Shown here piece by piece: positions 44,773-54,900 of a stretch of DNA of 64,000 bases. Both the position numbers and the translations under genes were made by a program. The stretch lies in assembly GCF_004340665.1 (NCBI RefSeq), contig NZ_SLWO01000004.1, positions 310,001-374,000 of the forward strand, read 5' to 3'. Under the pieces are notes generated by a model. The model made no database searches, was not told the DNA's origin, and saw only the letters and a list, made by a program, of their open reading frames with translations. The first letter of the stretch is position 1, and each line of letters starts with the position of its first letter. Origin of the DNA: Pedobacter psychrotolerans. Lineage in GTDB: Bacteria > Bacteroidota > Bacteroidia > Sphingobacteriales > Sphingobacteriaceae.

Positions 44773-45867
44773 ATGAAAACGTTATTTAGAAAATACCGCT
44801 GGCATCCCCTGCTATGGGCACTGTTTGCTGCCTACGAAATTATTTCCATCTATACGGTATATGATAAACTGGCTAATTTCGAAAATTATTAAGTACACTA
44901 TGCCATCAACATTGCACTGGCCTACACCCTTTCCGGCTGGATTCTTCCGTTTACTTTGGGAGGAGACAAACGAAGATTACTGACATTGACCATATCCATA
45001 CCCTTCGCACTGATGCTATATCTAATGGCAAGTAACTTTGCCGACAGGCTCCTGGGCTACATCAGCGAGGCTGAATTTTTTGCAAGCGCAGGTCTTGATG
45101 AAATTTTCATTGCGGCAACAATATGGCGAGGGATCTATTTCATGGGAATAGGCAGTACTATTTTTCTTTTTCAAAACCGGGTCACTATACTCCAGCAAGC
45201 AGCGGAAATGCAGCAAGCGGCGTCAAATGCAGAAGTGCAAAAGTCAAAGTTAGCGCTGGAACTGGCCAATGCCAGAAATGCCTACCTGCAGGCGCAGATC
45301 AACCCACACTTTATGTTAAGCAGCCTGAGCTATATTTATGACCACACCAGAAAGTCAGCACCGACAGTTGCGCAGACTGTGCATTATCTTTCCAAACTTT
45401 TGAGATATGCCCTATCGAGTGAACGTGGGCCTGAAAAAATAAATATCAGTGAGGAAATCGAACAGGTGGAAAACCTGCTTAAGATTACCCGGATCAAAAA
45501 GCATAACTCCTATGTGCAGTTTAACTGCGAACCAGGTTGCAATAAGGTACAGATCATACCTTTTGTTTTATTATCTCTGGTTGAAAATATGCTCAAGCAC
45601 GGTGATCTGAGTAATCCCGCGATCCCTGGAAGTATTTCAGTTTTCAGACAGGAAGAAAACCTCATCATTGAAACCAAAAACCTGAAAAGTGATGGCATTA
45701 ATGATACCGGACTTCATACCGGATTATTAAATATTCAGCAGCGTTTAGCACATGTCTATGGGAATCTTGCCTCTATCAGTTACTTTTCGGAGGGTCAATT
45801 TTTCCGAACAACAGTGCGCATTCCCTTTGAAAGTTATTTACCACTTCAAATACCATCTTCCATCTAA
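44773..45867 (+). pseudogene. LytS-type sensor histidine kinase interrupted by one in-frame stop
   Basis: The frame from ATG 44773 reads MKTLFRKYRWHPLLWALF onwards for 39 codons and then meets TAA at 44890-44892. The same frame continues with VHYAINIALAYTLSGW and stays open to 45867. No frame change is needed, so a single Tyr codon to TAA change explains it. The rest has three more membrane segments, a coiled linker and a His_kinase domain with AQINPHFMLSSLSYIYD and a C-terminal ATPase region. A TTG at 44956 could give a shorter protein. No response-regulator gene adjoins it. Confidence 0.75.
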
Positions 45868-45913
45868 GAGATAGGCAATTGAATTTGATCTGTTTAGTCC
45901 AGGTCGCTACAAA

Positions 45914-46237
45914 ATGCATAATCAAGGCTGTTTGAACGGAACTTTGATTTACCGGAAGGGGGAACATGCACTTGATACAATATCTCAAACTGCAGAAAAA
46001 CCATCGTATTTTATTTGTCTTATATCCATCGATACCAAAGAAAGTTTAATCGGCCGCGGTGAATCAGTTGCTGAAGCTGTTAATGCCTGGGATGTTCATT
46101 TGAAGGGGCATTTAAGAAACGCAGCTAATGATGATCGTGTTGTAGTTCATGCACGGGCATTAATAAACAGAACAACCCAGTCAAATGAAGTACCATCAAT
46201 TGTAAAGGGAAAAGTTAAAGAAGATATTTGTGAGTGA
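45914..46237 (+). CDS. Hypothetical protein, 107 residues
   Basis: ATG 45914 opens a frame with RKGEHALDTIS, FICLISIDTKESLIGRGESVAEAVNAW and VVVHARALINR. I recognise no domain. The alternating hydrophobic pattern SYFICLISIDT could be a strand of a small alpha/beta protein. It may be real or part of the eroded DNA around it; the overlapping XRE-type remnant follows. Confidence 0.35.
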   Translation: MHNQGCLNGTLIYRKGEHALDTISQTAEKPSYFICLISIDTKESLIGRGESVAEAVNAWDVHLKGHLRNAANDDRVVVHARALINRTTQSNEVPSIVKGKVKEDICE

Positions 46238-46442
46238 GGTGCTGGGCTTTAATTTTTTTAGTCATTACGAAAAGGGCAAACTGTTCTCCAAGCTGAACAA
46301 AAAGGAAACACAGGCATCAGCAGAAGAAATTAAAAGACTAAAAAGCCCGCTAAGTGAAAAAAACAAAACGATCGAACTGAAAGATAAAATGATCCAAAAT
46401 CTCTCACATACCGTTTCTTTGCTCGAAAAAGTTCAATACCGT
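46230..46442 (+). pseudogene. C-terminal remnant of an XRE-type regulator
   Basis: From a GTG the frame reads VSEVLGFNFFSHYEKGKLF, then a coiled coil IKRLKSPLSEKNKTIELKDK and KMIQNLSHTVSLLEK. From memory this is the tail of Bacteroidetes helix-turn-helix regulators in which the coil follows the XRE domain. The DNA-binding domain is missing. Confidence 0.4.
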
Positions 46443-46485
46443 TAATTTGGACGGTGGAGCGAGTGATCGTTTTGGAAAGTCATTC

Positions 46486-46517
46486 AAATGAATGATGAAA
46501 ATACCAATCATTCATTT
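46486..46517. other. Hairpin with 11-base perfect arms
   Basis: AAATGAATGAT (46486-46496) and ATCATTCATTT (46507-46517) flank a 10-base loop. It lies between the XRE remnant and the LytTR membrane protein, 126 bases before its start. It could be a terminator for upstream transcription or an operator. Confidence 0.5.
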
Positions 46518-46642
46518 TCACTAAAATCGAAGTTTACATTTTACAAGATAAAACCTTCCACCAATTTAAGCTTTTACTCATTCCCAAATCTACCTAACAT
46601 AAAATTCCATAAATTTGATGAGTCTGAAAACGGACTTTGACA

Positions 46643-47551
46643 ATGAAGATTTATTTCAACAGAAAGCACTTATTTAAAGAAATTAATTATCCGGATCGTT
46701 ACCTCAATAAAAATCTTCTTAAAACAGTTTTAATCATTTTTGGCGCCATTCTCGGATTTTTAATCCTCTTGAAGCCTTTTGAAGTTAATACATCGCAGCA
46801 GAAAGTTTATTATATTATCATATGTTGCCTCCATGCCTTATTACCGGCAGTAATCCTATATTTTTACTTTACTGCACTTAATTATTTACGGGCGAAGCAT
46901 TCTGAAAACAAAAGCTGGTCTTTGACATCGGAATACGCACATATCAGCATTTCACTTCTTTTCACAGGGATAGTTAGCTTCCTGATCCGCGATCTGATTT
47001 ACTTCAATCCAAATAACTGGTCATGGCACTATTTATGGGAAGAGGTGAGAAACTGTTTTGTAGCTGGTATACTTTTGTATTTTTTCATGAGGATGGCGAT
47101 ATTCTATTTGGAATCCAAAAAAGATACTTCCTTAATTTTCCAGTTTACTCCGCTTGATCTAAAATCAGAAAACAATTCGGGAAACACCTTGATTTATATT
47201 AAAACCCAAGTCAAGCAAGATAATTTCACTTTAGATCCAAACGATTTACTTTTTGCCAAAGCAGACGGGAATTACATCCAGATAGCAACCTGCAATAATA
47301 ATCAGCTAAATACAGAGTTAAAAAGAATTTCCCTAACACAATTTGAATCACAGCTGCTTTCCAATCGTAATTTCTTCCGTTGTCACAGGGCCTTCCTTGT
47401 CAACATGCGATATATAACAAACGTAACTGGAAACTCGCAGGGATATACGCTTTCCTTTGATCATACGGTTGATAAGGTACCCGTTTCACGGGCACAGCTT
47501 GTTGCATTTAATGCGCTTTATCAAGAACTACGTCTTACCCAAAATTCATAG
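46643..47551 (+). CDS. Membrane-anchored LytTR transcription regulator
   Basis: The product is 302 residues from ATG 46643 (a TTG six bases earlier is in frame). Four membrane helices occupy about residues 28-165: LKTVLIIFGAILGFLILL, YYIIICCLHALLPAVILYFYF, ISISLLFTGIVSFLIRDLI and NCFVAGILLYFFM. The C-terminal 110 residues are a LytTR DNA-binding domain with LLFAKADGNYIQI, FFRCHRAFLVNM and VPVSRAQL. One-piece membrane LytTR regulators sense a signal directly without phosphorelay. The target is unknown; the acyltransferase downstream is a candidate. Confidence 0.85.
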   Translation: MKIYFNRKHLFKEINYPDRYLNKNLLKTVLIIFGAILGFLILLKPFEVNTSQQKVYYIIICCLHALLPAVILYFYFTALNYLRAKHSENKSWSLTSEYAHISISLLFTGIVSFLIRDLIYFNPNNWSWHYLWEEVRNCFVAGILLYFFMRMAIFYLESKKDTSLIFQFTPLDLKSENNSGNTLIYIKTQVKQDNFTLDPNDLLFAKADGNYIQIATCNNNQLNTELKRISLTQFESQLLSNRNFFRCHRAFLVNMRYITNVTGNSQGYTLSFDHTVDKVPVSRAQLVAFNALYQELRLTQNS

Positions 47552-47574
47552 CCTAGTTGTTGATCACAAAGATT

Positions 47575-47588
47575 TGTTGCCGGCAACA
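47575..47588. promoter_or_regulatory. Perfect 14-base palindrome
   Basis: TGTTGCCGGCAACA reads the same on both strands. It lies between the LytTR membrane regulator stop and the acyltransferase start, about 87 bases before the latter. It could be an operator or the stem of a tight hairpin. Confidence 0.4.
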
Positions 47589-47674
47589 TTAGCAATAAAT
47601 AACATGATATCCATTGTATGTTTGCGTTAGTAGCGGCTTAACCGAGCCTGATAATTAAAGCAACGCATTCCCTT

Positions 47675-48829
47675 ATGGCATCCAAAATATTACTTCAGCA
47701 AACTGTTCCAAACAAAGTCAACAAAGTGTTTTATATCAATAATCTTAAAATACTTTTAACAACATTGGTTGTATTACACCATACTATTATTGTGTATTGT
47801 GCTCCAGGTGGATGGTATTATACCGAAAAAACAACCCAAATGGCCGCTATTGTACCCTCAACAATTTTTGTAAGCTTAAACCAATCATTTTTTATGGGCT
47901 TTTTTTTCCTCCTTGCCGGATACTTTACGGCACCATCCTACGATAGAAAAGGCAGTTGGCAGTTTTTAGGAGATCGCTTTATCAGGCTCGGGATACCCTT
48001 GTTATTTTATTCATTTGTGCTTTCACCATTACTAAGTTACCTCGTTTATTATTTTGCTGAAGGCAATCACATTGGCTATCTCCAATATCTTTCAGATTAC
48101 CATTTGTGGATAGATTTTGGCGTACTGTGGTTTGTCGCAGCCTTATTGCTATTTACACTGATCTATGTTGGCGCGAAGCACTTCATGACCATTAAATTTA
48201 AAAATCCTATCCCAACGCCTGGTACGGGCATCATTTTGCTTTTTGCTGTTTTACTGGGGGTGCTCACCTTTTTCGTTAGGATTGTATTTCCTGTTGGTTG
48301 GGTTCTTAAACCGTTTGGATTTCAGCTAGGTCACTTTCCACAATATATCGTTATGTTTATTATAGGTTTATTGGCCTATAAGAATCAATGGTTTGATAAC
48401 TTGTCTTTAAAAGTTGGTAAAAGCCTCAGGCGAGTTGCCTGGTTAAGTCTAATATTCTTTCCTTTGTTCTTTTTGATCAAGGCTAAGCTTAATATGCCCA
48501 TTGCCTGGTATTCGGGTGGCTTTCACTGGCAATCTCTACTTTATGCCGTTTGGGAACAGTGTATAGGACTTTCGATTCTTACTGCCTTGTTGAGCCTGGG
48601 CAAAAATTCCTTGAACAAATCATCGCCCTTGCTGAATAAACTTTCCAGATGTGCTTTTGCCACTTACATTTTTCATCCATTGGTCATTACAGGCATTTCG
48701 CTTATTTTTAAATACTGGCTGGCAGATCCGGCAATCAAATTTTTAGTACTGGCTCCATTTGTGGTAATGGGAAGCTTTTTATTAGGCTCAATTATGCTGA
48801 TGATTCCTGGTGTAAAAAGAATTATCTGA
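47675..48829 (+). CDS. Acyltransferase 3-family membrane protein
   Basis: The 384-residue protein has about ten membrane helices. Early segment INNLKILLTTLVVLHHTIIVY carries the conserved His pair region of acyltransferase 3 proteins, followed by the Arg in FLGDRFIRLGIPLLFY. These proteins O-acylate sugars, glycans or peptidoglycan at the membrane; others such as OpgC-type succinylate glucans. The substrate is unknown. It follows the LytTR membrane regulator with a 123-base gap holding a palindrome. Confidence 0.82.
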   Translation: MASKILLQQTVPNKVNKVFYINNLKILLTTLVVLHHTIIVYCAPGGWYYTEKTTQMAAIVPSTIFVSLNQSFFMGFFFLLAGYFTAPSYDRKGSWQFLGDRFIRLGIPLLFYSFVLSPLLSYLVYYFAEGNHIGYLQYLSDYHLWIDFGVLWFVAALLLFTLIYVGAKHFMTIKFKNPIPTPGTGIILLFAVLLGVLTFFVRIVFPVGWVLKPFGFQLGHFPQYIVMFIIGLLAYKNQWFDNLSLKVGKSLRRVAWLSLIFFPLFFLIKAKLNMPIAWYSGGFHWQSLLYAVWEQCIGLSILTALLSLGKNSLNKSSPLLNKLSRCAFATYIFHPLVITGISLIFKYWLADPAIKFLVLAPFVVMGSFLLGSIMLMIPGVKRII

Positions 48830-48977
48830 TAATAGATTGAAAATGGAGGGCTGAGATTACCTAAAAACACTGATCTTTATTCTGCCTGCAATTCCTGGAG
48901 GCAATAAAAATTTGTTGTTAATGACCGAACTTTGGATACGGTAAAAAGGAGTTTTCGCATTCCGGATCCCTGTTGAT

Positions 48978-49394
48978 CTAAAAATCCAACTCGTTTTGTA
49001 TTTGCGCAAGCTGAGTTAATTTGCTTTTAAATTCCTGCCATATTTCTTTCAGGATAGTGCTCGCGGGTTTGATTTCTTTCAGCATGGCCGATACCTGACC
49101 GATTTCGAGTTCACCATTTTCTATATCGCCTTCAAACATTCCCAGTTGCGCCTTGGCATGGCCCAAAAGTTCTGCCAGCTGCATCCGGCTTGCGCCCTCA
49201 GCCTCAGCACTGGCAACAGCTTCGGCAAATTCATTCTTCAATAGCCTAACCGGAATCAGTTTTTTCATCGCCAGTTTAGTGTCTCCTTCAGTAGCAGCAA
49301 TAATTTTATGTTTAGATGCTTGGTGAGCAGATGATTCCTCGGCTAACGCAAAAGCCGAACCGATTTGTACCGCATCTGCACCTTTATCTCTCCT
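48978..49394 (-). pseudogene. C-terminal remnant of nitronate monooxygenase
   Basis: Translation upstream of the internal Met gives RRDKGADAVQIGSAFALAEES, then TEGDTKLAMKKLIPVRLLKNEF and MFEGDIENGELEIGQVSAM. This order matches the last third of NMO/2-nitropropane dioxygenase flavoproteins, including the FMN-binding ADAVQIGSAF loop. Sequence upstream of about 49394 is unrelated and soon reaches a stop, so about two thirds of the gene is missing. Confidence 0.7.
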
Positions 49395-49475
49395 TAAGTA
49401 TAACTTTAGCGTGGTATCATCAGGACATTAAAAAACCACCTGTCATGGTTGTCTAAAAAGAATAAGAAACTTATC

Positions 49476-49877
49476 TTAATCCTCGACGTATCGGGATAGT
49501 TCGCAAAACTCATTTAGTAAGTCTAATTGTAGTCGGCCATATTGTGTAGATGAATAATAGCCCTGTCTTTCAAATCCTTTTTTCCAGCTTTCAAAATATT
49601 CATCAGCTTCTTGACGTGTTCCGAAGTCCTCCATTGCAATTGCAAATCCATCTGGGGAAACGTAGTTGTAAAGGACATTTGCGGTTTTGATCACTTCATT
49701 AGCTTGAGCGTTCCTGTTGATTTCGCTCTTTATAACATTAATGTTGTAAAGAAAAATATCATTCTCAAAAACCTTGCAAATAAGCTGATCTGCTTCCGGC
49801 AAGTTGGTTTCTACTATCCACGACAGCACTGTCTTTTTTTCTTCGGTCTGGGCGGTTATTAGGTTATCTGTCTGCAT
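49476..49877 (-). CDS. Hypothetical protein, 133 residues
   Basis: The protein is acidic, with EADQLICKVFENDIFLYN, YVSPDGFAIAMEDFGTR and EADEYFESWKKGFERQGYY. I do not recognise a family. The frame, composition and ATG start look natural, and a striking inverted repeat lies 30 bases upstream. It has no export signal, so it is cytoplasmic. Confidence 0.55.
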   Translation of the reverse strand: MQTDNLITAQTEEKKTVLSWIVETNLPEADQLICKVFENDIFLYNINVIKSEINRNAQANEVIKTANVLYNYVSPDGFAIAMEDFGTRQEADEYFESWKKGFERQGYYSSTQYGRLQLDLLNEFCELSRYVED

Positions 49878-49905
49878 ATTTTTTGTTTTTGATTAGAACA
49901 TTTGC

Positions 49906-49981
49906 AGTAACATTCCCATGCTGTCAAGGGCGGTCCTTCACCGTTTATATACCCTTGATGGCATAAAAGGGAATTGTTACT
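49906..49981. repeat. Long imperfect hairpin (25 and 30 base arms)
   Basis: Left arm 49906-49930 and right arm 49952-49981 pair as AGTAACA with TGTTACT, TTCCC with GGGAA, and TCAAGGG with CCCTTGA. The right arm has five extra bases in total and there are a few mismatches around ATGCTG/GGCAT. Inside, CGGT (49931-49934) and ACCG (49940-49943) form a small extra stem. It lies just upstream of the 133-residue gene. The ends and symmetry recall a miniature inverted-repeat element, or a structured leader or small RNA. Confidence 0.65.
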
Positions 49982-50212
49982 ATGTTCGTTTTTGTCAAAA
50001 GAAAAATGCAGATTGATCCGATCATTACACGCAGTAACTAGGACATAGGTAAGTTAAAAGTTACCTTATAGGTGTACTATAAAACGGCGGTATTGTGACA
50101 TTTTTAAATCAATCTCGGACTGAATCATATTTTACAGCCTTACTTTTCTGAAAATTTGTGTTACAAAACAAATATTATTAAATTTACAGATAAACATTTT
50201 AATTATACAATA

Positions 50213-50400
50213 ATGAAGATCGGATACGCTAGGGTTTTTACCAAAGAACGAAATTTGAATTGCAGATTGAAGCGCTCGAAAAGGCGGATTGTGAAATCAT
50301 TTTTAGAGAAACAATTTCCGGAGCAACGAAGGTTCGTCCGGAACTCGATAAGATGATTGCTCAACTTGTAAAGGTGATGAATTAGTTGCCTGGCAATTAA
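50213..50400 (+). pseudogene. Serine recombinase (resolvase) N-terminal fragment, frameshifted
   Basis: ATG 50213 opens MKIGYARVFTKERN, then a frame change gives LQIEALEKADCEIIFRETIS and GATKVRPELDKMIAQL, and another gives GDELVAW. These are the start of the resolvase catalytic domain, with the usual YARVST changed to YARVFT, which replaces the active-site Ser. It is dead, and marks former mobile DNA. Confidence 0.7.
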
Positions 50401-50626
50401 ACGTATTTATGGAAATGTTTGTAAATTAATCGATTCAGCAGTTACAGGAGCGAGATCTTGCATTTCACCTATGCGGCAAAGTGTAAGAAAAGCAATGGTC
50501 TTAATTTGGCAAATAATCTCCGCGCATAAGGGATGTGCCCATTGTTTGAAACACTGTTTCATTCTCATTGATTATTTTCTGGATACCTTTCGCACCCTAT
50601 TAAAAGGAATTAATAATTATTACCAT

Positions 50627-51946
50627 ATGAAAACGACAAGACGCGTCCTTAACACCTTTATTTTATTAGTTTCCACGTTTGTTTCCTTACATGCGCAAAA
50701 ACTGGAAATTCACCAACTCAATGTAGATCAGGCAGATGCGGCTGTTGTTCTTACACGAAAAAACGATACTATCAGCAAGATCATGATTATCGACTTCGGC
50801 GAAGATCATACTAGTGAGCTTGTTGGCTCGTATATCCAACATGTACTCAAATATACCGGAGATATAGACTATGCAATAGTGTCACACTATGACAGCGATC
50901 ACTACGGCGGCTTTAATAGCTTTACAAAGAAATATTTGTTGGCTTTAGGGAAAAAAGTAAAGTGTTTAATTGTTCCTGGTGGTTTTGGTCCAAGTATACA
51001 GTATCCGGATGCAGGGCTAACAGCCGGGGCATCTGACTGGAATCCAAACTTAAAACCCGAACATACCGCCACCGCAACGCTTAAGGATTTCGTCACTTTG
51101 ATTAGTAATCCGACATACGTACAAACGGTTTTTCAGATAAGCGAAATAAAAAGTATAAGCAAGTCTATCGATTTCGATACGATCGATAATATACCCGTTA
51201 CTCTTGATCTCGTTGCCGGATTGCAATATGTCAGGGGTAATACAAGGCGGATAATATCTCCCAAGCATAGTACAAATAACGATGATGGTCTGGCGTGGGT
51301 CTTGCACTTTGGCCAGTTCAGGTTTTATACAGGCGGTGATTTAGGCGGCGGCACAGGGAATTATACAGATCACGAGACACCGCTTGCAACTTATTTTAGC
51401 TCAAATCCTTCCTACAATGCCATAAGCCTTGCAACCAAAGATAGTTTGTATAAGGGCCATATATGCGTGGCTAAGCTCAATCATCACGGGAGTAAGGAAA
51501 GCTCAAATGATACCTTTCTTAGCGTAACAAACCCATCCCTATGGCTAATTTCATGCGGCCAGCAAAGAGGTTTCAATCACCCTAATGTTGAGACATTAGA
51601 ACGAATGGCTAAGGCGCCAAAACCAATAAACGAGGCTAAGCTCAGAGGCATTTGCATTACAACGATCCCCTACAATGAGGATACCATTAAAGTGACGAAG
51701 CGATTTGCTGATACAAACCTCTACTGGCTGGCATTTAGTCAAGCGCAAATGCATAAGCAAAGTACACCTTTTCCTATCGGGACGTATGTCGTTACAGTTG
51801 ACCTGAAAAATGAGATACAGCTCACAGATGTTGCCTTTAAGGAAACGCCGATAACCGAACAGAGTGTGTTTTCTGTTGAGTTTCACGACCCTAAAAAACC
51901 TGAGGAGAAAATTTACCAGGTATTCAATTGTCATCACATAAAATAG
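50627..51946 (+). CDS. Exported metallo-beta-lactamase-fold hydrolase (ComEC-C-terminal-like)
   Basis: ATG 50627 gives a 439-residue protein with a signal peptide RVLNTFILLVSTFVSLHAQ. The long in-frame extension upstream, to 50471, lacks support. The metal motif is SHYDSDHYGG (about residue 86), an HxxxDH variant, with IDFGEDH before it and LNHHGSKESSND later, as in the MBL domain of ComEC-type and related competence hydrolases. Many of these are nucleases or phosphodiesterases. It starts a two-gene unit: the 2,062-residue gene begins 12 bases after its stop. Function is probably exported and linked to that giant protein. Confidence 0.78.
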   Translation: MKTTRRVLNTFILLVSTFVSLHAQKLEIHQLNVDQADAAVVLTRKNDTISKIMIIDFGEDHTSELVGSYIQHVLKYTGDIDYAIVSHYDSDHYGGFNSFTKKYLLALGKKVKCLIVPGGFGPSIQYPDAGLTAGASDWNPNLKPEHTATATLKDFVTLISNPTYVQTVFQISEIKSISKSIDFDTIDNIPVTLDLVAGLQYVRGNTRRIISPKHSTNNDDGLAWVLHFGQFRFYTGGDLGGGTGNYTDHETPLATYFSSNPSYNAISLATKDSLYKGHICVAKLNHHGSKESSNDTFLSVTNPSLWLISCGQQRGFNHPNVETLERMAKAPKPINEAKLRGICITTIPYNEDTIKVTKRFADTNLYWLAFSQAQMHKQSTPFPIGTYVVTVDLKNEIQLTDVAFKETPITEQSVFSVEFHDPKKPEEKIYQVFNCHHIK

Positions 51947-51958
51947 CCATTTGCGTCT

Positions 51959-54900
51959 ATGTCACCACAACCTGAAACTATCACTTCGTTAGATAATACC
52001 ACCTATAATTTTCAATCATGGAAGCAATTATTCGATTTGCTATCCTTGACGCACATACCGGTTCAAAACGCTGTCGTTGAAAGAGACGAAAGCAACATGA
52101 TTATTTCTGTCCATGCTGATGGCACAGTGTATGACCAGGTGGCAACGGTCGATTTAACTCGTAAGGGTGCCGGAATTAAAAGCGATTTTAAACTTAGAGT
52201 AGAAATTCAACAATTGCCCTTACGAAGCTTGCTGATCCAACCCGGGCTCGCTTCGATATATGACCAATTGACATCGGCTGGTTTACTGCCCAGCATTGCA
52301 TTTCAGCAGATAATTATTGAAGGCGATACAGCAAAGAATAATATTCGTTTTACATCCATTGCCGGGACGAGCGAATGGGCATTGCCTGGCTTTAATCAGT
52401 TAAAGCTAAAGCAGCTATCATTTATATACTATAGGACGTATTCCCGTATCACTAAAGGGGGATCCGCAATTGTCACATTTGGTGGCCGTCTCAATATTGG
52501 GCAAACTGGTTTGGAGGCGTCCGTACAGACCGGAACTGACAGGCCCGGCCAATTGATTATACGCACGAAACAGGAAGTACCTCTTCAAAAAAGCTTGGAC
52601 GAAATAAGTGCTTTTCTCTTAGGTCAGTCAATCTCCGCCATTTTACCCGAATCCTTTAGCAACGTTCCTGGTGTCTATTTATGTGACTTATATACACTAG
52701 TAAACCTGCGAGAATTAACAATTATCTCTACAGGAATTACCCTTGAAGTCAGGGAGGCATGGACATTAATGGAAGGTATTTGCCGAACAGGCAAATCAAG
52801 CCTATCACTGCGATTGGATAAAACCGCTAGCGGTGTTAGCTCGGTTCTTACAGTAATTTCAGAAATTACGCTTGTCGAAAATCTTACCACAACGTTGCTG
52901 ATTGAGGTAGATAACCTGACGGCTAATTGGCTTGTTAGCCTGAATGCAGCATTGAGACTTCCTCGATTGAAAGACATTGATGTGCTGTTAGGCCTTTCAA
53001 CACTATCCAATTCAGGATTGCCAGCTTCCCTCCTTGAACAGCAGTTACAGATTGATATACGAGATTTAAAAATGCAGTTCAGCCCTGCTGAAAAAACATT
53101 CAATGAATTCTCCCTAACCATTGCTTCCGAACAGCTTTGGGAGGTTATGTCAGGAATAAAAATTGGCAACACGTTATTTGAATTGAGTTGGACAAAGCAA
53201 GAGGGCATTCTCACAGGTAGTGTTTCCGGAGAGTTGTTACTCGGCAATAATCTAAAAGTTGCCTTATCGGGGGAAAAGCTTCCCGGAGGTATTATGATGG
53301 CAGGCAACTTTACCGCAAATTCACCACTTAAGCTTACCGAAGTGTTGTCCTATCTCTTCCCTGGCTTTCAGATGCCTGATGATTTATTTGAAGTGAAAAT
53401 TATCAGTGGTTCTGTCAAAATTGATACATCTAACGGCGCGTTTGATCTGGATATTGATAATGACAGTTATCTGAACCTGGCGCCTCTTGCTAGGCTGGAA
53501 TCGAAAAAGCTGACCGTTAGCTATAAAAAAGGCGATAACAGATGTACAATTAGCACAAAAGGTGCTTTTCGACTGATTAATCTTTCTGAAGGCGTAGCTG
53601 AGGCCAGTTACTTACTAAACCTCGAAGGAACGCTTAAAGCCAATATCGAAAAGGATCAGAATAGTGTTGGGTTTGTCAGCGATGAAGGCAAATCATCAAT
53701 AGAATTGCCTACGCTTATTCCAGGCATAGACGGGAAGAATGTTTTGCTGCGCTTTGGACTACAGCGCATCGAGTTAAAGCAGGAAGCAGACAAAGGCTGG
53801 AAATTTAGTGCGACAACTGAGACGCAGTTGAGGAACCTAAATAAGAATATTGCCTCCATATTTCCCGACAAGATGACCGCATCGCTTACAATTAGTAAGA
53901 CAGAACAGGTGATTACCTTAGACCATATAGTTCGGCCGCTCACCTTCGTGTTGCCAGAAGTTGAGTTTCCAACTGGCAAGGTACAGCTTGGCACCCTGGC
54001 CATCGGCTTGAGTAATTTTACTTTTGCACTGCGCAAGGAGGCTGAGGCATCTGTTGATATAGCCCTTGGATTGCCATCGAACCTGAATAAAATGTTTGGT
54101 GCAATGCCGGACCCGGCGGACACAAGCAAAACCAAGCCAGCCTTTGAACTATTCCGCACCTATGTTGAAGGAGACGCCGACAGTTATTTTAAATTAACCT
54201 TTGCTGCTACCGCCTCCGGAGGGGTAAAGCTGAGGTTAGGCAATTCGCCATTTAAGGTCAAAGCTTTTGAAATTAAGGACGGCTACTGGTACTGTGATCT
54301 CGGTTACTACGGCAAGCTGAAAATTATGTTACCTGTTTTGACTTATAAAAACGGTGCATTCAGCGGTAGAATCAGTTTCGAGCGGGAAGGAGAATTACGC
54401 TTCCCAATGTACCTGTTCAAGCAGATCATCAAAGACCAATTTAAGCTTGCCAAGGCAGCTGAATTCATCCCGGATGCCATTCCTATTACTAATATTGCCA
54501 TACTGAACGATAGCGGGCATCTGAACGTAGCTACTATCCTGCAAGCCTTAAATCTCACCGGGGACGACCCAACCAGTAAAATAGTTCGAAGTATTATATC
54601 AGCCGTCGATGGAGTATTGGACGAACTTCCCGAGCGACTGCGTGATGTGTATATGAAACACCTGACCATTCCTGAGAAATTCTATGCAGAAGTTGCAGTC
54701 GGAGCCGATGGTGGTATCAATATAGATATGGGCGTCGAAGGCAATAAACAGCAAGGGACGGATGTGCTCCGTCTGTTATTCCCTGCAGCTATTGGCCCAT
54801 TACCGGTGCTCAATGGTATTGAGTTACGCGGGTTCTCAGTAGGCACGACAATGGGCGGCAGCTTACTAACCTGTTCGATGGATATGGTTGTGGACCAGTT

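Noticed and set aside
44890-44892. Read-through or selenocysteine at the kinase stop
   Set aside because: The codon is TAA, not TGA, and no special element follows; a simple nonsense change is more likely.
52675-53307. Open minus-strand frame of 210 codons within the giant gene
   Set aside because: Composition reflects the codon pattern of the opposite gene; no start signal, no domain.
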